DNA of 64,000 nt from Debaryomyces hansenii CBS767. Its lineage: Eukaryota; Ascomycota; Pichiomycetes; Serinales; Debaryomycetaceae. Below are positions 21,311 to 30,504 of this stretch, piece after piece. The stretch is taken from assembly GCF_000006445.2 (NCBI RefSeq), contig NC_006044.2, positions 930,001-994,000 on the forward strand. The letters run 5' to 3'. The notes under the pieces were generated by a model. That model was not told the DNA's origin and did no database searches. It worked only from the letters and a program-made list of their open reading frames with translations. Numbering within the stretch: position 1 is the first letter of the stretch; every line of letters begins with the position of its first letter. Both the position numbers and the translations under genes were made by a program.

Positions 21311-23038
21311 CTAACCCATACCTTGGGTTAATTCAACCAAAGAGATATAAATTCTCTTTGTTCTTCTTCTCCACGACTTGCCCCAATATAATGCTGGAAT
21401 GATGAAGGCAATAGAAACAAAATCGATGACGGCCAATACAATATATGTGTTTGCGGTACCTGAACCATCTAACCAATACGAGCAAACAAATGTGAAAACA
21501 CAGGCTAAAGTATTGTTGATAATTGAAACCCCAACCATACCTTGAATAACAATATCAGGATATGAATCCATCAAATATGACATAGCGGTATCACCAATCG
21601 AACCCCAACCGAAACCGATAAAACCTAAACCGACGTATATAGCTTCACGAGGCCACACTTTGTCGGCCCCGACCCCAAACATAATTAAGCCGGCAGGAGA
21701 AATCAACAAGGTAATGAATAATAACCATAATCTGAATTCCGGTTCTGATACACCATCATTACGCTTGGCCATCCATAAAACGTGTTTATCTGAAAGAACA
21801 CCAGACATATAACAACCGATAACAGCCCCAATCAAAGTTGCGACATTCATAACAGCTACACCAGTCTCAGTGTAATTCCATGGATCGTCATAAAAGAAAG
21901 TATCTTGAGTCGTCAAGAAAAATGTCATGTACGCATCTTGTAACCCCCACAATAATCCTGAAAGCCAAACAGCTGGAAGAGTAAATACCTTGAAATAAAT
22001 AACAAATCTTCGTAAATATTGTTTAAACCCAAAGCCTTCCAAATAAGGAGATGGTGTAATTAATGCGATTCTCTTACGATATGGTAATAACAGTTCTTTT
22101 GAAGCTTGTGATTCGTGTTCAATAGGTGCGAAAACTCCTTTGGTTTCATCTGGACTAACCTGCAATGGCTCGTCGTTATGATGTCCCTTTTCAGCTTCCT
22201 TTTCATCATTCTTTTCGTGTTTATCGTTCTCCTCAATATGATGGTCGACCGAACGAGACGATTGGTAAATGGGGAAATACTTCGATCTGTCAAACACCGT
22301 TTCCTCACAACCGAAATATAAGACGATTAATGTAGCACCACAAATTATGGCACCCCACCAGCCAACCCATCTGAATGTGAGCGATTGTGAAATCAAATGA
22401 GCGATCAAAGGAGCCAAGAATGAACCTACCGAAGTGGCCAAAATATACACCGTCAAAACAGACCCCAATTGATGCTGAAAGAAAATGTCAGATAATGACT
22501 GTTGGACTTGGGCCTCTGCGCATGCTTCGGACATACCCACAAATGCCTGCGACCAGATGGTGTCCGAAGTCCTCCTCGATAACGCAAACCACACAGACCC
22601 CAAGCAACCCGCAAGAAGACATATCAAGTACGTGATACGTCTCCCGTATAAGGACGAAGCAGGAGCAAAGAAAATGCACGACCATCCAATGAAAAGGAAT
22701 AATACACCGGCCCCCGTGTTCATCGAATCGTACGAAATCCCATACATCTCGTTCAATGAGTCTTGCGCTGCCCCAGCATCATTGGAAACCGCTGCCGTGA
22801 GCCCAGTGATGAACGAAAGGATAAAGAAATGCCACATTTTCCGCGGACTCGACCAGTTCAACGGGTCGTTGGGAGAGTCTGATGGCTGCGGCAACAAAAT
22901 CACCCCCTTCTTATTCTTCTTCACCGGTCTGCCGCTCGACGACGAGTCGAAAGACGAGTCGTCGGCTGAACTAAAAATGTTTGTAGTCCCCGGAACGAAT
23001 TCCTCATCGTAAAATTTTGCAGTAATTGTAGAATTCAT
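21311..23038 (-). CDS. HOL1-like major facilitator transporter (DHA1 type)
   Basis: A 575-residue plasma-membrane transporter with 12 predicted transmembrane helices. The DPLNWSSPRKMWHFF segment before helix 1, the GRRITYLICLLAG loop and the long cytosolic loop between helices 6 and 7 (charged, His/Glu/Lys rich, about 235-300) are typical of the Hol1/Nag4 branch of fungal DHA1 permeases. Saccharomyces Hol1 (586 residues) is a high-affinity polyamine transporter that can also take up other cations and histidinol. Substrate here is inferred. The open frame starts one codon earlier at TTG; the ATG at 23038 is used. A 3-residue upstream ORF lies at 23213-23224. Confidence 0.75.
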   Translation of the reverse strand: MNSTITAKFYDEEFVPGTTNIFSSADDSSFDSSSSGRPVKKNKKGVILLPQPSDSPNDPLNWSSPRKMWHFFILSFITGLTAAVSNDAGAAQDSLNEMYGISYDSMNTGAGVLFLFIGWSCIFFAPASSLYGRRITYLICLLAGCLGSVWFALSRRTSDTIWSQAFVGMSEACAEAQVQQSLSDIFFQHQLGSVLTVYILATSVGSFLAPLIAHLISQSLTFRWVGWWGAIICGATLIVLYFGCEETVFDRSKYFPIYQSSRSVDHHIEENDKHEKNDEKEAEKGHHNDEPLQVSPDETKGVFAPIEHESQASKELLLPYRKRIALITPSPYLEGFGFKQYLRRFVIYFKVFTLPAVWLSGLLWGLQDAYMTFFLTTQDTFFYDDPWNYTETGVAVMNVATLIGAVIGCYMSGVLSDKHVLWMAKRNDGVSEPEFRLWLLFITLLISPAGLIMFGVGADKVWPREAIYVGLGFIGFGWGSIGDTAMSYLMDSYPDIVIQGMVGVSIINNTLACVFTFVCSYWLDGSGTANTYIVLAVIDFVSIAFIIPALYWGKSWRRRTKRIYISLVELTQGMG

Positions 23039-23559
23039 CAATATCGTCTTTTGCTTTGCTTATATCAATCGTACCTTTCTCAAACTACAATATGTATCTC
23101 TTTGTCTCTTGTCTAGTAAAATAATCTCCAGTATTGGCTTTTTGGTTCGCTTTTTCTTTCTTTCTTAAGTAAAGAGAAAAATTGCAAAAAATAGAAACTT
23201 TCAGTGGTTAAGTCAGAAAAACATTGTCAACTGTCAAAATCAACAAGTAAAAATAATATTAAATATAGCACGATTGTCTAACTTAGCTCAAAATCCAAAA
23301 AAACTGACAAAGATCTGGTCTATTAATTGCACAATTTTTTCCTCCCTTATATTATCGTAATAGCTGAACCTGCCAAAAAAAAAAAAAAAAAATTCGAAAA
23401 AAAATTCTGAAGTGATTTTGGTAATTTCACACGACCCAACTTTTCCTAGTCGATTTGATTCTCTTCCCATTTGATAGTATATACAATAGACGTTATCAGG
23501 GAGATTGGTTAAGATTTCAGGATTATTTAATCGAATCCATCGAAACCCGTATTGTATTA
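23039..23559. other. Divergent promoter region HOL1-like / dsRNA-binding protein gene
   Basis: A 521-bp AT-rich spacer. It holds a minimal upstream ORF for the HOL1-like gene (23213-23224, minus strand) and an 18-A run at 23375-23392. On the plus strand no ATG occurs between 23095 and 23559. No RNA gene is visible. Confidence 0.6.
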
Positions 23560-25395
23560 ATGCAGCCATTGATTCAAAAAGATCTTTTAACTTGGTGTGA
23601 TGATTTACATCAAGTTAAAGGGAATATTTCTCAATTGCAAGCCACTCTTAATCAAATCTTAACGAAAGCACCAAGTTTGGACCAATATAGAGAATTATCA
23701 ACGTATTTAGATAATCCAAACAAGGGTGATGCGTCAAGTATTATCGACAAGACCAGGAATTTCTTAAGCTCTTCACAATTAAAAGTAGCGGTTAGAATGA
23801 AATTTTTGTATGATCAGGGATTATTGCCGTTTCTATTGGCGTTATCCCAGATAAATTTCAAATCTGTGAAATCGGATAAGTTTGTGGGCTACTTGTTGGA
23901 TTACACGCCGCCGCGAGATATTGGGAGCAATTTGGCGAAGGTATTGAAGCAGAGGGTGAATTCGGGCAAGCAGGTGAATATTGAGTCGTTTCCGCCGGTG
24001 TTGCCCCCAATATCGAATGAGAGCTTGTTGAATAAGATTCTCACGGATAAGTCGTTCAGACAGCCGGCAGATTTTTTGGAGCTGAACGACGCTAACGACT
24101 TCAACCGGTCGCACAATGCCAAGTTAGGGTTGAGAGGGAAGAGGTTGTTAGAATTTGCATTAATCGAGATATTGGACGAGAAGCTTCCCGATATTCACGA
24201 GGACGATTTGTACTACTTGCAGTTCAAATTGGTGTCGACGTCCATTCTCACTAAACTAGCATTCGGATATAATTTGGCGGATAACTACAAGTTCCACTTT
24301 TCGAAGGAAATGAATCTAGATGATAAATTGGCAAAATTAAGTAACATATTCTTGGCGTACATTGGAGGATTGGCCTTGGATGGGTATTCTTTTGCAGAAA
24401 TCAAGTTATGGATTGCGAAATTGTATGAGCCCATAATACAAGATTTCAATGAGAATAACGACACGTTGAAGCCATTAAACAAATTAGCATTGATCGAATT
24501 GAGCTTCCTATTCAAACAGGTAACAAACATGTACTACATACCACAGCAACAAACGACTCTCCAGTTCGATACGTTGGAAACAGACCCGTACGTAGTGAAA
24601 TTGTCTATAAACGGCCAGACGTTGGGTATTGGTACCAGCAGCATAGGTGTCGAGGAGGCCAAAGTCAGGGCTGCGTCGGATGCCTTTTCCAATAAGCAGA
24701 AAATCGACGATATAATAAGGATCATGATCACGTCGTACGAAGAGCTGCAGAAGTCCAAACAGAACACTCCGGGACCTATGTCTACAAACAGCAGCAACGA
24801 CGATGACGATGACGAAGACTACAGCAAACACAACAATGACAACGACTCGTTGACCGAAGAACCCTACTCGCCGAAAATCGACTCCGAAGAAGAATACGAG
24901 CCGTCGATAGAAGGAAATGCGGCAATCAACCAAGTGAGTGCCCCAAGCCAGAGCCAAGACAAACAGCCCGCGGCCTACACCAATGACAAAATCCATCCGC
25001 ACCCCTACAGCACCTTCCCGGTTCCTCACCAAACACCCCAACCATACGGAGCACCTCCTCCACCTCCACACCAAGCCCAGTTCCAGCATCACCAACATCC
25101 TCCTCATCTCCCAAACCTCCCGTCGCTTCCTCCATATCCCGCAGCCGCACTAGATGCAAAATACCCCCTCGACAACAACGCCAAAAACACATTGTATGCC
25201 GTGCTAGGGTCCAACCACCTCACCCCGGTCTACAGATTCAGCAAAGTTGGCAATGACTTCCAGGTCTCCATCTTGGTCAACGACATAGTCATTGGCACCA
25301 GCGTCGACTCCAACAAAAAGGCTGCAAGTCAACGGGCTGCAATGAACGCCCTTTCCAACAAATCCTTACTTAATCAATTAGGTGTGCATATTTAG
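23560..25395 (+). CDS. dsRNA-binding protein with a catalytically dead RNase III-like domain
   Basis: A 611-residue protein from the first available ATG. A helical N-terminal region (1-150) precedes an RNase III-like fold (about 180-300). Gapless comparison with the NERLEFLGD-type signature gives NAKLGLRGK, so both Glu and the Asp are replaced. The second catalytic motif (DxxEALIGG) reads NIFLAYIGG, replacing the last two acids. Scaffold positions (P-x-x-x-E-x-D-L, LVS, IGGLALD) are kept. A dsRNA-binding domain lies at about 331-395 and another at 541-611, separated by an acidic then Pro/His-rich linker. Mitochondrial ribosomal mL44 (MRPL3) also has a dead RNase III, but it has a targeting peptide and only one dsRBD. 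The frame is open upstream to 23425 without an ATG, so a non-AUG extension cannot be excluded. Confidence 0.7.
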   Translation: MQPLIQKDLLTWCDDLHQVKGNISQLQATLNQILTKAPSLDQYRELSTYLDNPNKGDASSIIDKTRNFLSSSQLKVAVRMKFLYDQGLLPFLLALSQINFKSVKSDKFVGYLLDYTPPRDIGSNLAKVLKQRVNSGKQVNIESFPPVLPPISNESLLNKILTDKSFRQPADFLELNDANDFNRSHNAKLGLRGKRLLEFALIEILDEKLPDIHEDDLYYLQFKLVSTSILTKLAFGYNLADNYKFHFSKEMNLDDKLAKLSNIFLAYIGGLALDGYSFAEIKLWIAKLYEPIIQDFNENNDTLKPLNKLALIELSFLFKQVTNMYYIPQQQTTLQFDTLETDPYVVKLSINGQTLGIGTSSIGVEEAKVRAASDAFSNKQKIDDIIRIMITSYEELQKSKQNTPGPMSTNSSNDDDDDEDYSKHNNDNDSLTEEPYSPKIDSEEEYEPSIEGNAAINQVSAPSQSQDKQPAAYTNDKIHPHPYSTFPVPHQTPQPYGAPPPPPHQAQFQHHQHPPHLPNLPSLPPYPAAALDAKYPLDNNAKNTLYAVLGSNHLTPVYRFSKVGNDFQVSILVNDIVIGTSVDSNKKAASQRAAMNALSNKSLLNQLGVHI

Positions 25396-25792
25396 TAGTA
25401 GACCCCCATACTTCTGGATTATTCCGTTGATCCACCCTTCCGTCCCTCCCTCCCATGCGCATATATACATATATCTACATCAAGCTGCTCTCATACCGTA
25501 CCTCTCCATATATACACTACAATTCATAAATCTCTTCGTGAATACGTGCATCCTGATCGCATTTTAACCGAATTAGTAATGGTTATTGTGTCCCTGTAAT
25601 TAGCCAAACATTGTATTAGAGCCACGCTCAGGAAAGAAAAGAAAAAAAAAATTATTCCCGAAATCGACCGAGAACTGAAAAATTCGACGATTTAAATTCA
25701 ACCATTTCCTCCTTAAAAATTTTTTTATTGTTTTCTATTGATATACTAAATTCCTAGTTTATTTAATATATAGATACACATAGATATTCAAG
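25396..25792. other. MIR1 promoter region
   Basis: A 397-bp spacer between tandem genes. It has a C/T-rich stretch (25430-25460) and A or T runs (25641-25650, 25720-25730) of the kind common in strong yeast promoters. I see no other element. Confidence 0.5.
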
Positions 25793-26716
25793 ATGGCTAC
25801 TCTTCAAAGTCAAACTTTACCAACATATACCGTCGGTGATTACGCTTCATTTGCCTTAGCTGGTGCTATTGGTTGTGGTGTTACTCACGGTGCCATGACC
25901 CCAATTGATGTTATCAAGACCAGAATTCAATTAGAACCAACAGTATACAACAAGGGTTTGCTCGGTTCATTGAAAAAGATTGTCGGTGCTGAAGGTGCTG
26001 GTGCTTTATTAACCGGTTTAGGTCCAACTGTGTTGGGTTACTCTTTACAAGGTTGTTTCAAATTCGGTGGTTACGAATTATTCAAGAAGAACTTCACTGA
26101 ACTTGTCGGTGTCGATACCGCCAAGAAATACAAGAACTCCGTCTACATGGGTTCCGCTGCTTTAGCTGAATTCTTCGCTGATATTGCTTTATGTCCATTA
26201 GAAGCTACTAGAATTAGATTAGTTTCTCAACCAAACTTTGCTAACGGTTTAATCGGTGGTTTCTCCAGAATCTTAAAGGAAGAAGGTGTCGGTTCTTTCT
26301 ACAATGGTTTCACCCCAATTTTATTCAAGCAAATTCCATACAACATCGCTAAGTTCTTGGTTTTCGAAAGAGCTTCTGATGCTATTTTCGGTGCTGTCGG
26401 TACTCCAAAGAACCAATTATCCGAAACTAAATTGACTTTAATTAACTTGTCTGCCGGTATTATCGCTGGTTGTGCTGCCGCTTTCGTTTCCCAACCTGCT
26501 GACACCTTATTATCCAAGGTTAACAAGACCAAGAAGGCTCCAGGTCAATCTACTATCGGTTTATTAGGTCAATTAGCTAAGCAATTAGGTGTTGTTGGTT
26601 CTTTCGCCGGTTTACCAACCAGATTGGTTATGGTCGGTACCTTAACCTCCTTACAATTCACCATCTACGGTCATATTAAGAAGATGTTGGACTGTCCAAA
26701 GGCTGTTGAATTATAG
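25793..26716 (+). CDS. MIR1: MIR1 mitochondrial phosphate carrier
   Basis: A 307-residue inner-membrane carrier that imports phosphate with protons for ATP synthesis. Three mitochondrial carrier repeats are visible; the signature PxD/ExxK/R motifs are [20 protein letters not shown] and [10 protein letters not shown]. The segment [24 protein letters not shown] is specific for phosphate carriers. Codon use is strongly biased toward preferred codons (GGT, TTA, AAG, TCT), unlike its neighbours, which indicates high expression. Start is ATG at 25793. Confidence 0.95.
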   Translation: MATLQSQTLPTYTVGDYASFALAGAIGCGVTHGAMTPIDVIKTRIQLEPTVYNKGLLGSLKKIVGAEGAGALLTGLGPTVLGYSLQGCFKFGGYELFKKNFTELVGVDTAKKYKNSVYMGSAALAEFFADIALCPLEATRIRLVSQPNFANGLIGGFSRILKEEGVGSFYNGFTPILFKQIPYNIAKFLVFERASDAIFGAVGTPKNQLSETKLTLINLSAGIIAGCAAAFVSQPADTLLSKVNKTKKAPGQSTIGLLGQLAKQLGVVGSFAGLPTRLVMVGTLTSLQFTIYGHIKKMLDCPKAVEL

Positions 26717-27815
26717 GTTCATTAGCTCATATCTGAATTTGAACTTGTAATTAGGTCTGTATTTATATGAAATTGTTTATAAATATGTAAATATATTTAC
26801 CTTTCGTTATATACGCTCGTACTTAACCGATTTCACCACTGTCTACCCTACTTGATGAGGCCCTACAAAAGTTTTTGATGTATACCGTTTCAAGTCACCC
26901 GTCATATGATAAGCTACAATCCATCACCTGAATTATCACAAATGCTTTAATGCCTTTGAATGATCTCTGATCGGGTTAGAAGCTGCTGTCAGTGACGGAT
27001 GAAAACGTTCGAGCACATTGAATTACTTAATGCCCCGCTCTTGGTGTCTCGACCATTCGACGATCTACCTAGAAGCAACCCAGAAGTTCTTAGAGCAATA
27101 GAATACCGGTCGAACCCTACAAAGTAGTATTAAAAAGAAATTAAATGTTGATTATGTAATGTTCTCTCCCATACCCTTCTCTGCTTATCAAAGCTTTCTC
27201 TCCTATCGCCGATATCCTACGTACTCGCTTCGAGTCTAGCCAGAGAATAAAAGTCATCAAAAGAATCGGATCGGCTTCAAATCGCACTGAACGCCGATGA
27301 CGTCATGGAATATTCTGTTGCTAATGTAACTAATTTCGCTTATATGGGTTTCTATTCATTAAATAGAAGAATCCCCATCGTTCTGTAAGCGATAATTGTG
27401 CAAGATGGTATACTACAATTTAACAATGCGTTGGAAATATATGCTGCGGATAACAGCAAGCAACACAAGAGAAAAATGATCACCGGGCTATAGGTATAGG
27501 GGCTTCACTATACCATGTAAGAAAATTTCGCAACTCTGTTGACTTTTTGATGTAAACATTCTAAAAGCGATCAATAGCAATCCCAAAACAGAAATGATAT
27601 TGGAAAGAAATTCTATTGTATGCCAGGGTTCACTTTAAGTCGCATCAAGATGACCAAAGTATACATATTTTATATATGACCTATATGGGCTATTGCCTTC
27701 GAAGTGCCGTTATTGCCGCAGCAGTATATATATAGGGAAATTGTAGCTTGTAGAAAGTTGAAGAAGAAAGTTGAAGGAATACCTAATAGAATAATTGTTA
27801 TAATAGAATTCCAAA
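26717..27815. other. Long intergenic region with a CRE palindrome
   Basis: A 1.1-kb spacer. It contains a perfect TGACGTCA at 27298-27305, and a TATATATA run (27726-27733) about 85 bp before the next ATG that is likely that gene's TATA element. I looked for tRNA A and B boxes and found none that pair. No long open frame is present. Confidence 0.5.
27298..27305. promoter_or_regulatory. Perfect CRE palindrome TGACGTCA
   Basis: An exact 8-bp ATF/CREB site about 510 bp upstream of the secreted-protein gene. In yeasts such sites are bound by Sko1/Aca-type bZIP factors. Function here is inferred. Confidence 0.45.
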
Positions 27816-28397
27816 ATGAGATTATCTACAGCCATTTTAGCCATATTTATGTTGGTTCTTGAAGTCAACTGTCTCTCAGTTAAGAGATTTTTCGCTCCAT
27901 CGTCTCCGATGTTCTCGTTGATTGCTCATCACAAAGGTGAAGAATTCCAGTACAATTTGGTCAAATTTAACGGAAGTGATATCGTCTTAGGAGGTGATGA
28001 ACAAGCATTCTTTGGAAGAATCAAGGCCAACAATGGGTACACCTTGAACTTGCCATTGGCCAACGGTACTAATACTACTTATCCATCCAACAGAACTGTT
28101 TATGTGGACAAGAACTACAAACTAACTACCACCTCATTCCAAAACCAGTCAAGTGAACACTTTGGCCTTAACAACTCTTTATTGACCTACCAAAATTCGT
28201 CCAAGTTCTTGGCTTGCCCAAATCCAATCGAAAAAGGTCAATATGAGATTTATGCAAACACTAAGGTTAAGAATATCACCTGTCCATCTAATTCGACTGG
28301 TTTCGAAGTAGACTTGTTAGTTCAACTTCAACTTGATGCTGGAATCAATTATAACCCATCGACTAACAAAGCTTCGCTTTTTGGTAAGAAGAAATAA
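27816..28397 (+). CDS. Small secreted N-glycoprotein, probable cell-wall or extracellular protein
   Basis: A 193-residue protein with a signal peptide (residues 1 to about 19) followed by a Kex2-type Lys-Arg at 23-24, so it should enter the secretory pathway and be trimmed. The mature part has nine N-x-S/T sequons and two cysteines. The fold-like pattern FSLIAHHKGEEFQYNLVKFNGSDIVLGG resembles the beta-rich module of yeast wall proteins of the Ywp1/Rhd3/Pir neighbourhood. It lacks a C-terminal hydrophobic tail for a GPI anchor and ends in KKK. A TATA run and long upstream region suggest regulated expression. Family assignment is tentative. Confidence 0.7.
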   Translation: MRLSTAILAIFMLVLEVNCLSVKRFFAPSSPMFSLIAHHKGEEFQYNLVKFNGSDIVLGGDEQAFFGRIKANNGYTLNLPLANGTNTTYPSNRTVYVDKNYKLTTTSFQNQSSEHFGLNNSLLTYQNSSKFLACPNPIEKGQYEIYANTKVKNITCPSNSTGFEVDLLVQLQLDAGINYNPSTNKASLFGKKK

Positions 28398-28764
28398 GTT
28401 ACTTTTTTTCGCAACTATTCAAAAATTTCGCAAATGTGAAACAAAATAATTATTCCTTTCTTATTACGTTGTATTATGGTATAACAATTCATTCTAAGTT
28501 ATACTGTTTTTGATTCCCAAAACTTATTTAGTGGTATAAATTTTAATTTGTATAAATATTGTTTATTTGATTTGTTGTAGGAAATTTAAAGTCGCAGACT
28601 AGAAACTCAAAACTACAGTGCTTACAAACTACAATGAATAGACCTGATGTATAATTCTCTGTAGCAAAAGCCGGATATATGGTACTTGAGATAATTTCAT
28701 TTAAATCGCTTTATTTATTATAAAATTAACATATAAAATCATTTACTCATAAGTTCCAGTCTAA
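28398..28764. other. Convergent 3' intergenic spacer
   Basis: A 367-bp AT-rich spacer between convergent stop codons (secreted protein and first tandem membrane protein). It contains only terminator-like T and TA-rich tracts. Confidence 0.5.
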
Positions 28765-29661
28765 TTATACTTTATTGAGGCTACTTTCGTCGGATTCAAA
28801 CTTGCTGTAGCTTTCGTTTTCAGTAGCTTCCTCGGTTTTATCGAGGTAATAGTTAGAAATGAATAAACTAGCAGCAATAAATTCCATTGTTGTTGCAAGA
28901 CAATATTCGTAAGCAATAAATGCCGATGTGAGGCCCGCCCTATCATAGTTCGAAAGCTGATAGTAGTTCATTTCGCCAATGAAGATAGACATAATCCCAA
29001 AAATACCTCTCACAAGCAAAAATGGAGAGGCCGCAAACAACAAATAAATGGTACATCCTCTGACTTTTTCTTTAACGTAGACATAGATCAGGAGCAAAAT
29101 CACAATAATAGTTTGAATAAGAAAAATGGCTTGTCCCGTTGTCCTCAATCCTTTCGACGTATTGATTTTATCCGTTTCTTGATCCCATTTGTCCGTGTCA
29201 ACCCCTGTCAATGTTGTGCCACCACCAATAACAAGAGCATTTGCGGGAATCAAGACTATGTGGAAGACTGTTGCCCATGACAAACAAGACGTATGTTTGA
29301 ATTTGCTGAGTTCTTGTTCCTTTTTGCGTTCCTCTTTGCTCTTACACAACCACGACTTCCCATTCTGTTTTATCTGACACTGGACAATAAAATAAAATGC
29401 TGCAATAATTAATGCAAAATACCCTTCCGCAGTAAGCACCAAATATGCAATTAACCATGGCCAATGTTCAATTCCCAACACTGCAAATGCAACACCACAT
29501 ACCTGACCACCCACCCTAAATACACCAAATGCAAACAATGCAGTGTATATAGATCTAAACCCTCTTTGTCTAACAATATTTATCGTTAACAAAAGGTACA
29601 ATGTATATAATCCCAAGAATATACTGGCTGCGACACCTGAACTAGTTGATTCGAATCCCAT
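28765..29661 (-). CDS. Seven-helix membrane protein, tandem copy 1 (DUF7702-like)
   Basis: A 298-residue protein with seven predicted transmembrane helices, a short cytosolic loop after helix 4 and a charged C-terminal tail. The string VRQRGFRSIYTALFAFGVFRVGGQVCGV resembles the fungal seven-helix family I know as DUF7702 (loop RHGF followed by R-hydrophobic-G). Function is unknown. Possible relatives are lipid-exporting RTA1-type and receptor-like proteins. It shares its first 25 residues and 50 bp of DNA around the start with copy 3. Start is ATG at 29661. Confidence 0.8.
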   Translation of the reverse strand: MGFESTSSGVAASIFLGLYTLYLLLTINIVRQRGFRSIYTALFAFGVFRVGGQVCGVAFAVLGIEHWPWLIAYLVLTAEGYFALIIAAFYFIVQCQIKQNGKSWLCKSKEERKKEQELSKFKHTSCLSWATVFHIVLIPANALVIGGGTTLTGVDTDKWDQETDKINTSKGLRTTGQAIFLIQTIIVILLLIYVYVKEKVRGCTIYLLFAASPFLLVRGIFGIMSIFIGEMNYYQLSNYDRAGLTSAFIAYEYCLATTMEFIAASLFISNYYLDKTEEATENESYSKFESDESSLNKV

Positions 29662-30504
29662 CTTAATACTATTGATTTATTATTATTATTATTGATTTTT
29701 ATATTATAAAAGTCAATTGTATATAACTATTCTATCAACATATCTCTCTATACATTATAATGATCTTCAACCACTATTTATATTCTATGGGCATCTTTCA
29801 GAGTTAAAGAAGTTAAAAGGGCGCTTACATAAGCGCCCTTTTTTAACGCTTCTATTGTTCAGCCGTAGATAGAAGTCATGAAGCTGTAGGCCTTTACGAC
29901 GAGATCATGAAGTAGATCCGAAGATGTAATCAGTTTGGCTATGTTGCGTTAGCTGAGGGATTATGTAGTTTATCGGTAAATGTGGTATATGTGACTTACA
30001 GATCCAACACTCGCTGACCGTTTGATTCCACTGCCTCATAAAACAACTGATCTCAATATGCGACTATACCTTAACAATCAATTTCAATTTAGTTAAGAAA
30101 TGTAATCATCAGGCATTAATATTATATTCCTCTGATTTATTTGAAGAGGAATTTAGAACCGGAGGTCAATGATAGCTGAGTGACAACAGCCATATATTCT
30201 TTCGCAACCAGATTATGAAAGTATACGCTGAGAGAGGTATTTGAAATGCAATAACAGGATGTTCGACTATATAGAGGAATCTTATGTTGAATTCCATTTT
30301 TGCTTCAAAGGGAATTTTTGGTTAGTAGTACAATCTGTGGAGATAGCATGTGGTTAGTATGATCTCTATTAGATAATTATATTAGAATTAATTACGGATA
30401 ATATAAAAGCTGTATATCTAAATAGTCAGTAGATAGGAAAGAATTAAAGGTAAATAGTTTTCGATTTTTATCCAATTTCAACGATTAAGCCCATAGATTA
30501 CTCA
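29662..30504. other. Spacer between tandem copies 1 and 2, with hairpin
   Basis: An 843-bp spacer without genes. It carries a strong inverted repeat at 29812-29847 and an ATT trinucleotide tract at 29676-29692 in the copy 1 promoter. No RNA gene was recognised. Confidence 0.5.
29812..29847. repeat. Near-perfect GC-rich hairpin
   Basis: Arms AAAAGGGCGCTTA and TAAGCGCCCTTTT are exact reverse complements around CA, extended by GTTA/TAAC with two extra T residues on the right arm. Such a GC-rich palindrome stands out in AT-rich spacer DNA and would form a stem of at least 12 bp in DNA or RNA. Confidence 0.85.

Noticed and set aside
22485..23012. 175-codon antisense open frame inside the HOL1-like gene
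   Set aside because: It lies fully within a clear transporter gene on the opposite strand and has no domain; a shadow of codon bias.
24508..25107. 199-codon antisense open frame inside the dsRNA-binding protein gene
   Set aside because: It is a mirror of the acidic and Pro-rich coding region; its composition (Val/Arg/Phe rich) is a by-product of the sense codons.
27060..27130. Possible tRNA from GGTCGAACC
   Set aside because: The string resembles a B box, but no A box, no acceptor-stem pairing and no cloverleaf could be drawn on either strand.
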